Assembly (NCBI GenBank): GCA_964387695.1
Contig: CAYLXI010000070.1
Coordinates: forward strand, 1 to 9,249
Length of the DNA stretch: 9,249 nt
Reading direction: 5' to 3'
From: Thiosulfativibrio sp964387695
GTDB taxonomy: Bacteria; Pseudomonadota; Gammaproteobacteria; Thiomicrospirales; Thiomicrospiraceae
A program made the translations under genes and the position numbers. Below are positions 1 to 5,883 of the stretch, in pieces. Numbering within the stretch: the first letter of the stretch is position 1; each line of letters starts with the position of its first letter. The notes under the pieces are model-generated. The model was not told the DNA's origin. It saw only the letters and a program-made list of their open reading frames with translations, and ran no database searches.

Positions 1-2354
1 ACAATAGCGACTATCCTCTTGCAAAGCTTAATGCTTTTTTAGACCATTACACAGGAAAAGTATTATTTTGTGCCGAAACTGCAGGACGACGCGAAACATT
101 AATAGGACTTCTAAACAAGCAGAAGTTTAAATTGCAGCACATTGATAATTGGAAAGATTTCTTAAGCTCTTTAAAAAAAACAAAAAACTATAAAGTTATT
201 GTTGGATCTGTTGAAAACTCAATTTTTACCCCTGACTTTTGTATTATTTCTGAAAACCAAATTTTAGGTAAAGCGGTTATTCAAAAACGCCGTCGAAAAC
301 GCAAGCATACTGATTTTGATACCAGCGTTTCTAATTTAATAGAACTTGAATTAGACCATCCTATTGTTCATATTGATCATGGTGTTGGGCGTTATCTTGG
401 GCTAGAAAAGATGACCATTCAAAATGAAGAAAGTGAATTTTTAGTTATAAGATATGCCAATGACGATAAGCTATTTGTGCCAGTGACCTCCATACACCTT
501 ATTAGTCGCTACACTGGATCCAACCCTGAAACCGCACCAATTCATAAGCTGGGTTCAGACAGGTGGGAAAAAGCCAAGAAAAAAGCTATCGAAAAAGTAC
601 ATGATGTTGCGGCAGAATTATTAGATGTTTATGCACAAAGAGAATCCCAGCCAGGTTATGCTTTTGAGAAAAATGAAGAGGCTTATGCTCGTTTTAAGGC
701 AGGGTTTCCTTTTGAAGAAACCCCTGACCAAGAAACAACTATTCATGCCGTTTTACAAGACCTTTATGCCGCAAAACCTATGGATCGTCTTGTTTGTGGC
801 GATGTAGGCTTTGGTAAAACAGAAGTTGCCATGCGAGCTGCTTTTGTTGCTGCCTATTCTGGTAAACAAGTTGCTGTTCTTGTCCCTACTACACTATTAT
901 CTCAACAACACTTAGAGAACTTTAGAAGTCGTTTTGCCGATTGGCCGATTAAAATTGCTGGACTTTCTCGTTTTCAAACATCAAAAGAACAAACTAAAAT
1001 TTTAGCAGATATTAAAAATAATCAAGTTGATATTGTGATTGGAACTCACAAACTTATTCAAAAAGACATGCGATTTGGTAACATTGGTCTTATCATTATT
1101 GATGAAGAGCATAGATTTGGAGTTAGACAAAAAGAACAACTTAAAAAAATGCGTACCGAAATAGATGTATTAACCATGACTGCGACCCCTATTCCAAGAA
1201 CGCTTAATATGGCAATGAACGATTTACGCGATTTATCTATTATTGCCACTCCTCCAGCTAAACGCTTGCCAGTACAAACTTTTGTACAAGAATGGAATCC
1301 TGAGTTGGTTAGAGAGGCCTGTTTAAGAGAAATCAGGCGTGGTGGACAAATTTATTTACTCTTTAATAATGTTCAAAAAATTGACGCTATGGTAGAAGAA
1401 ATGGAAGCCCTGCTTCCAGAAGCAAAAATAGCCGCTGCACACGGGCAAATGCACGAAAAAGAATTAGAGCAAATTATGGAAAATTTCTACCATAGAAAAT
1501 TCCAGATTTTGGTTTGCACGACGATTATTGAAACAGGCATAGATATTCCAACTGCCAACACCATTCTTATTCACCGAGCCGATAAATTTGGGCTGGCACA
1601 ATTACACCAATTGCGAGGTCGGGTTGGTCGCTCTCATCACAAAGCTTACGCTTATCTGTTTACCCCTGCTAAAATTTTGCTTACCAAAGATGCCGAAAAA
1701 CGCCTAACGGCAATTTCTAAACATGATACCCTTGGTGCAGGGTTTATGCTGGCAAGCCATGATTTAGAAATAAGAGGAGCAGGCGAGCTATTAGGAGATG
1801 GACAATCTGGGCAAATTCAAGAAATTGGTTTTGGACTTTACTCCGAACTTCTTGATAGGGCTGTTAAGTCTCTTAAATCTGGTAAACGCCCAGAACTTAG
1901 CACCTCTTTACATCAAGGTTGCGAGGTAGATATTGGTAGCCCTGCCCTAATCCCTAGCGACTATCTTCCCGACATTCACACGCGGTTGGTTTTTTATAAG
2001 CGCATCGCCAGTGCAAGCAACAAACATGAACTACGGGAGTTAGAGGTCGAAATGATTGATCGCTTTGGTTTATTGCCAAATCAATCCAAAAACCTTTTTG
2101 CCGTTACTCAAATCAAGCTTTTGATAGAGCCTCTTAATTTAAAAAAACTAGATGCTAATGATTCTATGATTCGCATTCAATTTGGCAGTAATCCTAATTT
2201 AAATACTTTAGAGCTAATTAAGCTAATTCAAGATCAACCTAAACATTATCAATTAAAAGGTCAAACAGAATTAAAGTTTTTCGATACAATGCCTAGTATT
2301 GAAGCAAGAATTCATGCGATTGATACCATTATTAAGAAGATTAAAGCCAATTAA
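1..2354 (+). CDS. mfd: Transcription-repair coupling factor Mfd (5'-truncated by window edge)
   Basis: Mfd is an ATP-driven DNA translocase that displaces RNA polymerase stalled at lesions and recruits UvrA for nucleotide excision repair. The reading frame is open to the left edge (first full codon at position 3), so the TTG at 132 is internal. About 783 residues are present against 1148 in E. coli, so roughly 365 N-terminal residues (most of the UvrB-like module) lie outside. Visible in order: the end of the UvrB-like part; the RNA polymerase interaction domain (about 340-540) with HIDHGVGRYLGLE and YANDDKLFVPV; Walker A GDVGFGKTE (from 798); the DEEH box (1101-1112); TMTATPIPRTL (about 1175-1205); motif VI QLRGRVGRS (about 1609-1635); and the C-terminal regulatory domain to 2354. 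The Walker A to C-terminus distance (about 516 residues) nearly equals that of E. coli, so no internal loss is seen. The identification is firm. Confidence 0.97.
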   Translation, partial: NSDYPLAKLNAFLDHYTGKVLFCAETAGRRETLIGLLNKQKFKLQHIDNWKDFLSSLKKTKNYKVIVGSVENSIFTPDFCIISENQILGKAVIQKRRRKRKHTDFDTSVSNLIELELDHPIVHIDHGVGRYLGLEKMTIQNEESEFLVIRYANDDKLFVPVTSIHLISRYTGSNPETAPIHKLGSDRWEKAKKKAIEKVHDVAAELLDVYAQRESQPGYAFEKNEEAYARFKAGFPFEETPDQETTIHAVLQDLYAAKPMDRLVCGDVGFGKTEVAMRAAFVAAYSGKQVAVLVPTTLLSQQHLENFRSRFADWPIKIAGLSRFQTSKEQTKILADIKNNQVDIVIGTHKLIQKDMRFGNIGLIIIDEEHRFGVRQKEQLKKMRTEIDVLTMTATPIPRTLNMAMNDLRDLSIIATPPAKRLPVQTFVQEWNPELVREACLREIRRGGQIYLLFNNVQKIDAMVEEMEALLPEAKIAAAHGQMHEKELEQIMENFYHRKFQILVCTTIIETGIDIPTANTILIHRADKFGLAQLHQLRGRVGRSHHKAYAYLFTPAKILLTKDAEKRLTAISKHDTLGAGFMLASHDLEIRGAGELLGDGQSGQIQEIGFGLYSELLDRAVKSLKSGKRPELSTSLHQGCEVDIGSPALIPSDYLPDIHTRLVFYKRIASASNKHELRELEVEMIDRFGLLPNQSKNLFAVTQIKLLIEPLNLKKLDANDSMIRIQFGSNPNLNTLELIKLIQDQPKHYQLKGQTELKFFDTMPSIEARIHAIDTIIKKIKAN

Positions 2355-2356
2355 AT

Positions 2357-2998
2357 ATGACTTATTACGATACTTTTTTAAATAAAAAACTTTTTATCCC
2401 TATATTAATATCAATGGCAAGCTTGATACTAATACTAGCTCCCAAAACCTTACAAGCACAAGAATTACCTCGTTACCAAGTAGAGGTTATTGTTTTTGAG
2501 GTGGGTGCTATTCGAGGCTGGACAGAAGAACACTGGCCCGCCATTGAAGAACCTCTTAGCCTAGAAGGCAGTGTCAGGGCAAAAAGCCTACCTTCTTCTC
2601 AGTTTTTGCTTTCTAATGTAGCTAAAAAGCTTTCTCCCCAAAAAGGTTATAGAATTTTAAGCCACCAATCATGGAGGGTTTATGGCCATTCTGAAAGAAG
2701 AGCTACCCCTATAAAAATAGAGAACTTTCCAGCTTCAGCTCATCAAACTAAATTATTAGGAACCATGACCTTTCATAAATCTAGATTTGCTCATGTTAGA
2801 TTAAATTTGCAAATTGAAAGGGCTATCCCTAACAGGGTAAAAGAAGACTTTGCTAATTATAATAAAAAAGACATTTTAGATCTTCCGCAGCACTGGCGTT
2901 TTGAAATAAACGAATCAAGAAGAATCAGACCCAGTGAATTGCATTACATAGACCACCCTTTATTTGGAGCTATTATTAGAATCAAGCCTTTAAATTAA
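2357..2998 (+). CDS. csiV: CsiV-family peptidoglycan-binding / cell-wall protein, secreted
   Basis: 213-residue protein starting 2 bp after the mfd stop, so probably co-transcribed and translationally coupled; no strong Shine-Dalgarno is seen. Residues 12-29 form a hydrophobic segment after a short Lys-containing N-terminus, and a signal peptidase I site fits after LQA at residue 34, predicting a periplasmic protein. The mature part opens with RYQVEVIVFE and ends with a conserved-looking block, RRIRPSELHYIDHPLFG then IRIKP. I recognise these as CsiV (formerly DUF2803) hallmarks. In Vibrio cholerae CsiV binds peptidoglycan and acts with LpoA to support the synthase PBP1A. The position after mfd is also typical in Gammaproteobacteria. 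It is shorter than the Vibrio protein as I remember it. Family assignment is by remembered motifs plus synteny; the PBP1A role is inferred from the family and cannot be seen here. Confidence 0.72.
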   Translation: MTYYDTFLNKKLFIPILISMASLILILAPKTLQAQELPRYQVEVIVFEVGAIRGWTEEHWPAIEEPLSLEGSVRAKSLPSSQFLLSNVAKKLSPQKGYRILSHQSWRVYGHSERRATPIKIENFPASAHQTKLLGTMTFHKSRFAHVRLNLQIERAIPNRVKEDFANYNKKDILDLPQHWRFEINESRRIRPSELHYIDHPLFGAIIRIKPLN

Positions 2999-3050
2999 TG
3001 CCCGACTCTAAAACAACAAAAAATTTTCTATCAATATAAGCAAATCATAG

Positions 3051-3068
3051 TATAGGGTTTACTCTATA
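3051..3068. promoter_or_regulatory. Imperfect 18-bp palindrome, operator-like
   Basis: TATAG and CTATA arms flank 8 bp, and the inner bases continue the symmetry in part (GT near AC), giving TATAGnGTnnACnCTATA. It lies 156 bp upstream of sbtA and 52 bp after csiV. It could be a repressor or activator site, but AT-rich DNA yields such dyads by chance. No regulator gene is in the window to pair with it. Confidence 0.3.
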
Positions 3069-3117
3069 AAAAACATAAGTAATATTGATTTTAGTTTATC
3101 TAGTTTTTTCTACATAA

Positions 3118-3136
3118 TAGCTCCGTCATAGAGCTA
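3118..3136. promoter_or_regulatory. 6-bp inverted repeat with 7-bp spacer upstream of sbtA
   Basis: TAGCTC and GAGCTA are exact inverted repeats separated by CGTCATA. The centre lies about 25 bp upstream of the centre of the next dyad (3141-3163), which also has a 7-bp spacer. Paired dyads of this kind upstream of carbon-uptake genes suggest a LysR-type activator (CbbR/CcmR family), but this is inference only. Confidence 0.35.
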
Positions 3137-3140
3137 ATGT

Positions 3141-3163
3141 GTATTTTTACTACTCAAAAATAC
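3141..3163. promoter_or_regulatory. Perfect 8-bp inverted repeat upstream of sbtA
   Basis: GTATTTTT and AAAAATAC are exact inverted repeats around the 7-bp spacer ACTACTC, and T5 follows at 3164-3168. The dyad contains the T-N11-A pattern seen in LysR-type binding sites (T3146 to A3158). If the weak promoter at 3166-3194 is real, the dyad centre would be near -49, a usual activator position. Alternatively it is a weak terminator of the mfd-csiV unit, but the stem has only two G:C pairs, so a regulatory site is preferred. Confidence 0.4.
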
Positions 3164-3165
3164 TT

Positions 3166-3194
3166 TTTCAATCAGGCAAGTAAATGACCATAAT
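3166..3194 (+). promoter_or_regulatory. Weak candidate sigma-70 promoter for sbtA
   Basis: CATAAT at 3189-3194 resembles a -10 box. Seventeen bases upstream, TTTCAA (3166-3171) is a poor -35 box, as expected of an activator-dependent promoter. Transcription would begin near 3201, giving a leader of about 23 nt that includes the Shine-Dalgarno. A second -10 candidate (CATAAT, 3113-3118) has no better -35. The call is tentative. Confidence 0.2.
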
Positions 3195-3211
3195 TTGACA
3201 ATTATAAAATC

Positions 3212-3217
3212 AGGAGA
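3212..3217 (+). promoter_or_regulatory. Strong ribosome binding site of sbtA
   Basis: AGGAGA lies 6 nt before the ATG at 3224 and fixes the start codon of sbtA. It is the best Shine-Dalgarno on the plus strand of the window. Confidence 0.8.
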
Positions 3218-3223
3218 AAATAT

Positions 3224-4294
3224 ATGGATATGTTATTACACGGATTAGGCGTGTTTATTACCCAGTTACAATCACCCGCACTGGCGTTTTTAATTGCTGG
3301 AGCGTTACTGGCAGCTTTTAAGAGCAAGCTGCAAATACCTACTCAAGTATATGATTTTGCTGTATTTATGCTGTTAATGAAAATTGGTTTAAGTGCTGGT
3401 CTTGTTATTCGTGAGACAAGCTTCTTGGATATGTTATTACCCATAATACTCAGCATGGTCATCGGCGTCTCTATTGTTCTTGTAGGGCTGTTTACTCTTG
3501 CTCGCTTACCTGGAGTTAAAAAAGATGATGCTCTTGCTACCTTGGGGCTATTTGGAGCAGTGAGTGGATCAACTCTTGTCGCCGCAATGTTCTTTTTAGA
3601 AGAAGAAAATATTCCCTTTGAAGCTTGGATACCTGCTCTATACCCTTTTATGGATATTCCAGCACTCGTAACGGCAATTATTTTAGCTCGTCTTTATAAA
3701 GCTAAAAAAGATAAAGAAGAAAAAGCACTTCGTATCGCATCGGGAGAAATCATAGAAGAAACTAAAAAATCTGGACGGTCTAATGCAAAAGAAGTCAAGG
3801 TTGTAGATGTCATTAAAGAATCTTTAGCTGGCTCTGCTTTAAGTGCTTTATTACTAGGTATCGCATTAGGTTTATTTACTAACCCTCAATCAGTTTTAGA
3901 ATCTTTTTACGACCCTCTATTTAGAGGATTGCTGTCTGTTATCATGCTTGTATTAGGTATGGAAGCTTACTTGCGCTTAAAAGAACTGGCTAAGGTAGCT
4001 CATTGGTACACCATCTTTGCTATTTTAGGTCCTATTACACACGGTCTTATAGGCTTTGGATTAGGGTATATTGCTTATATGTTTGTTGGACTAAGTCCAG
4101 GTGGCGTTATATTAATAGCCATTCTTGCAGCCTCTAGTTCTGATGTTTCTGGGCCTCCAACCATTAGAGCTGCCATTCCAACGGCTAATCCATCTGCTTA
4201 CATAGGAGCTTCTACAGGTATAGGTACAGTGGTATCAATAGCTATCTGTATACCATTATTTACAGCACTTGCTAAGGTTGTTTTTAATCTGTAA
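3224..4294 (+). CDS. sbtA: Sodium-dependent bicarbonate transporter SbtA
   Basis: Inner-membrane Na+/HCO3- symporter that raises cytoplasmic bicarbonate for CO2 fixation. It has 356 residues and about ten membrane segments in two halves (roughly 8-160 and 196-350) joined by a charged cytoplasmic linker (about 157-195). The two halves carry matching substrate-site motifs: GLFGAVSGSTLVAA (108-121) in the first and ASSSDVSGPPTIRAAIP (303-319) with ANPSAYIGAS (321-330) in the second. YPFMDIPALVTAI (140-152) and FYDPLFRGLLS (228-238) are further blocks that I remember as near-identical in cyanobacterial SbtA. The linker is shorter than in Synechocystis SbtA (about 374 residues as I remember it), which accounts for most of the length difference. 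The start is set by AGGAGA 6 nt upstream. The next gene is its PII-like regulator. Upstream dyads suggest inducible control, perhaps by low inorganic carbon. Family identity is firm; substrate is by homology. Confidence 0.94.
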   Translation: MDMLLHGLGVFITQLQSPALAFLIAGALLAAFKSKLQIPTQVYDFAVFMLLMKIGLSAGLVIRETSFLDMLLPIILSMVIGVSIVLVGLFTLARLPGVKKDDALATLGLFGAVSGSTLVAAMFFLEEENIPFEAWIPALYPFMDIPALVTAIILARLYKAKKDKEEKALRIASGEIIEETKKSGRSNAKEVKVVDVIKESLAGSALSALLLGIALGLFTNPQSVLESFYDPLFRGLLSVIMLVLGMEAYLRLKELAKVAHWYTIFAILGPITHGLIGFGLGYIAYMFVGLSPGGVILIAILAASSSDVSGPPTIRAAIPTANPSAYIGASTGIGTVVSIAICIPLFTALAKVVFNL

Positions 4295-4330
4295 CATAGC
4301 AATACATACAAGATACCAATACAATTATTT

Positions 4331-4350
4331 GCCCTAATGATATTTAGGGT
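4331..4350 (+). promoter_or_regulatory. Intercistronic hairpin between sbtA and sbtB
   Basis: CCCTAA (4332-4337) and TTAGGG (4344-4349) form a perfect 6-bp stem, extended by a G-T wobble, around the 6-nt loop TGATAT. It is followed by A7, not a T-run, so it is not a plus-strand terminator. It ends 8 nt before the sbtB Shine-Dalgarno and contains an upstream in-frame ATG (4337). It may protect sbtA mRNA, set the SbtA:SbtB ratio, or be an operator for an internal sbtB promoter. Confidence 0.5.
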
Positions 4351-4358
4351 AAAAAAAC

Positions 4359-4362
4359 AGGA
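4359..4362 (+). promoter_or_regulatory. Ribosome binding site deciding the sbtB start
   Basis: AGGA lies 7 nt before the ATG at 4370, only 1 nt before the ATG at 4364, and downstream of the ATG at 4337. It therefore selects 4370 among the three in-frame starts. Confidence 0.65.
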
Positions 4363-4369
4363 AATGAAA

Positions 4370-4687
4370 ATGGACTTAATAAGTAAAAAAAGAATCAGCA
4401 TTATTATAGAAGTTGCTTATAAAGAAGAAATGTCAGGCATTATTTTGAATTCTGGAGCAAGTGGTTTCACTGTTTACAATCGTGTAGAAGGTGTTGGGCA
4501 TAGTGGCTCTAGAGGAGGAGAGGGAACTCTAGGAGAAATGTATGGCAACATAGAACTGGTTGTTATTACTGGAGATGAAACTTCTGAAATAATTTTAAAT
4601 AAATTAAAAGACTTTATGGAAGATGATATTCATATGGTAGTACAAATCACCGATGTTAGTGTAATGAGAAGCAAGTTTTTTAATTAA
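4370..4687 (+). CDS. sbtB: SbtB-type PII-like regulator of SbtA
   Basis: Trimeric PII-like proteins of this family bind adenine nucleotides and, in cyanobacteria, dock on the cytoplasmic face of SbtA to inhibit bicarbonate uptake. The chosen start gives 105 residues; ATGs at 4337 and 4364 lack proper ribosome-site spacing. The ferredoxin-like pattern is visible: strand KRISIII (7-13), helix, GASGFTVYN (29-37), a Gly-rich T-loop GVGHSGSRGG (41-50) to about residue 58, strand NIELVVIT (60-67), helix, and closing strand HMVVQITDV (88-96). GASGFTV parallels the GAxGYTV block I remember from cyanobacterial SbtB. The protein has no cysteine and stops at SKFFN, so the C-terminal CGPxGC redox loop of cyanobacterial SbtB is missing. 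Proteobacterial relatives include the bicarbonate- and ADP/AMP-binding CPII proteins. Lying 75 bp after sbtA, it is almost surely its partner; ligands cannot be read from sequence. Confidence 0.87.
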   Translation: MDLISKKRISIIIEVAYKEEMSGIILNSGASGFTVYNRVEGVGHSGSRGGEGTLGEMYGNIELVVITGDETSEIILNKLKDFMEDDIHMVVQITDVSVMRSKFFN

Positions 4688-4701
4688 TATTGATGCTATA
4701 A

Positions 4702-4720
4702 GCACTTAATTTACAAGTGC
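4702..4720 (+). terminator. Small hairpin after sbtB
   Basis: GCACTT (4702-4707) and AAGTGC (4715-4720) form a perfect 6-bp stem with a 7-nt loop, starting 15 nt after the sbtB stop. There is no T-run behind it, so alone it is a poor terminator. It may act as an mRNA 3'-end stabiliser in front of the stronger terminator at 4729-4761. Confidence 0.4.
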
Positions 4721-4728
4721 ATTAAACC

Positions 4729-4761
4729 AAAAAAGGGAGCATAATTTATGCGCCCTTTTTT
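4729..4761. terminator. Bidirectional Rho-independent terminator between sbtB and minE
   Basis: AAAAAAGGG (4729-4737) pairs with CCCTTTTTT (4753-4761). After one A-G mismatch, GCATA (4739-4743) pairs with TATGC (4747-4751), leaving a tiny AT loop. The T6 tract serves plus-strand transcripts from sbtB and the A6 tract, read on the other strand, serves minus-strand transcripts from minE. It lies between two converging units, as expected of a shared terminator. Confidence 0.88.
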
Positions 4762-4797
4762 ATTATCTTAAAAATTATGCTCATATTTTTAGAAAAT

Positions 4798-5055
4798 TTA
4801 TTTAGAACCTGGTAAAACCAAGTTTAACTCTAAAACCTCAAAACCATTCTCTTCATCAACAGAAATCTGCAATTGCTCTTTATCTATCTTTACATATTTG
4901 GCTATAACATCTAAAATCTCTTGACGCATTTGTGGTAAGTAATCAGGAGAATTTCTCTCAGATCGTTCATGGGCGAGTAAAATTTGCAGCCTGTCTTTTG
5001 CAAAATTGGCTGATTTTTTCTTTTTTTGCCCTAAAAGATAATCTAATAATCCCAT
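4798..5055 (-). CDS. minE: Cell division topological specificity factor MinE
   Basis: MinE stimulates the MinD ATPase at the membrane, driving pole-to-pole Min oscillation so that FtsZ rings form only at mid-cell. It has 85 residues (E. coli 88). The N-terminal membrane-binding stretch MGLLDYLLGQKKKK is followed by ANFAKDRLQILLAHER (the anti-MinCD contact helix) and the topological-specificity domain YLPQMRQEILDVIAKYVKI through LELNLVLPG. The ATG at 5055 lies 2 bp after the minD stop; GGGA inside the end of minD, about 7 nt upstream, can serve as ribosome site. It is the last gene of minCDE and is followed by the terminator at 4729-4761. Confidence 0.97.
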   Translation of the reverse strand: MGLLDYLLGQKKKKSANFAKDRLQILLAHERSERNSPDYLPQMRQEILDVIAKYVKIDKEQLQISVDEENGFEVLELNLVLPGSK

Positions 5056-5057
5056 GG

Positions 5058-5870
5058 CTATTTCCCAAAAAACTTTTTAAATAAACTTTTCTTTTCTAAA
5101 ACAATAAAGCGTTGTGGCTTATCTTTTCCTAGAAAACGATCTACAATATCTTTATAGGCATCCGCCACCAGAGAATTTTCTTCTAAAATAACGGGCATAC
5201 CTGAGTTAGAAGCATTTAGAACATCTTCAGATTCGGGTGTAACACCTAAAAGCTTAATGCTTAACAAGTCAATAACATCTTCAACAGATAGCATTTCACC
5301 TTGCTCTACTCTTTCAGGGTTATAACGAGTTAATACTAAATGTTCAACAATGGGCTCTTCACCCTTTTCTGCTCGTTGAGATTTAGCTTGCAATACCCCT
5401 AAAATTCTATCTGAATCTCTTACGGATGAAACTTCAGGGTTGGTAACAATGATAGCTTCATCGGCAAAATAAAGTGCTAATTGAGCACCCTTTTCTATAC
5501 CCGCAGGTGAATCACAAATAATGTAATCAAAGCCATCTTTTTTTAAGTCTTCAATAACTTTACCCACACCTTCAGAAGTTAAAGCATCTTTATCTCTAGT
5601 TTGTGAGGCAGCAAGAATATAAAGATTATCGGTTTTTTTGTCTTTAATGAGGGCTTGCTTTAAAGTTGCTTCACCTTGAACAACATTTACAAAATCGTAA
5701 ACAACACGACGTTCGCAACCCATAATTAAATCTAGATTTCTTAAACCTACATCAAAATCTATTACTGCAACTTTATAGCCCTTTAAAGCTAACCCTGCTG
5801 ACATACTGGCACTGGTTGTGGTTTTTCCAACCCCGCCTTTTCCTGAAGTTACTACTATCACCTTTGACAC
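5058..5870 (-). CDS. minD: Septum site-determining ATPase MinD
   Basis: MinD is a ParA/MinD-type ATPase that binds the membrane as an ATP dimer, carries MinC there, and is released by MinE. Its 270 residues equal the E. coli length, with key residues at the same numbers: deviant Walker A GKGGVGKTT (10-18) with K11 and K16, D40 in VIDFDVGLRNLD, and the switch region ICDSPAGIEKGA with D120. The last 16 residues (255-270), including EKKSLFKKFFGK, form the amphipathic membrane-targeting helix. The start is GTG (5868-5870), supported by the alignment with other MinD proteins and by AGGAG at 5879-5883 with an 8-nt spacer. The minC TAG stop overlaps that Shine-Dalgarno, so translation of the two genes is probably coupled. 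No key residue is missing. Confidence 0.98.
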   Translation of the reverse strand: MSKVIVVTSGKGGVGKTTTSASMSAGLALKGYKVAVIDFDVGLRNLDLIMGCERRVVYDFVNVVQGEATLKQALIKDKKTDNLYILAASQTRDKDALTSEGVGKVIEDLKKDGFDYIICDSPAGIEKGAQLALYFADEAIIVTNPEVSSVRDSDRILGVLQAKSQRAEKGEEPIVEHLVLTRYNPERVEQGEMLSVEDVIDLLSIKLLGVTPESEDVLNASNSGMPVILEENSLVADAYKDIVDRFLGKDKPQRFIVLEKKSLFKKFFGK

Positions 5871-5878
5871 TAGTTGCT

Positions 5879-5883
5879 CTCCT
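5879..5883 (-). promoter_or_regulatory. minD ribosome binding site overlapping the minC stop
   Basis: Read on the minus strand, TAGGAG holds the minC TAG stop (5884-5882) and the AGGAG Shine-Dalgarno, 8 nt before the GTG at 5870. It supports the non-ATG start of minD and suggests that ribosomes ending minC feed minD. Confidence 0.75.

Noticed and set aside
132..134. TTG as the start codon of mfd
   Set aside because: The same frame is open to the left edge and the upstream residues (e.g. FLDHYTGKVLF, AGRRETL) match Mfd, so the gene is cut by the window and TTG is internal.
625..807. Plus-strand open frame overlapping mfd in another frame
   Set aside because: It overlaps strongly conserved mfd coding sequence and shows no family resemblance.
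1058..1249. Minus-strand open frame inside mfd
   Set aside because: It lies fully antisense to conserved helicase motifs and has no recognisable protein features or ribosome site.
3141..3168. Rho-independent terminator for mfd-csiV
   Set aside because: The stem has only two G:C pairs and would be very weak; kept as a regulatory dyad, with termination as an alternative.
3195..3200. TTGACA as a -35 box just upstream of sbtA
   Set aside because: A -10 box at normal spacing would fall on the start codon, and no match is seen there.
3226..3440. 14-bp repeat GGATATGTTATTAC at 3226-3239 and 3427-3440 in sbtA
   Set aside because: Both copies are in frame and encode DMLL in hydrophobic segments; probably a coding coincidence, not a functional repeat.
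4337..4369. Longer SbtB starting at ATG 4337 or 4364
   Set aside because: 4337 is inside a hairpin and has no ribosome site; 4364 is only 1 nt from AGGA. The ATG at 4370 has a 7-nt spacer and gives the normal family N-terminus.
4198..4401. Minus-strand open frame across the sbtA end and sbtB start
   Set aside because: It is antisense to conserved SbtA motifs and its protein resembles nothing known; a shadow frame.
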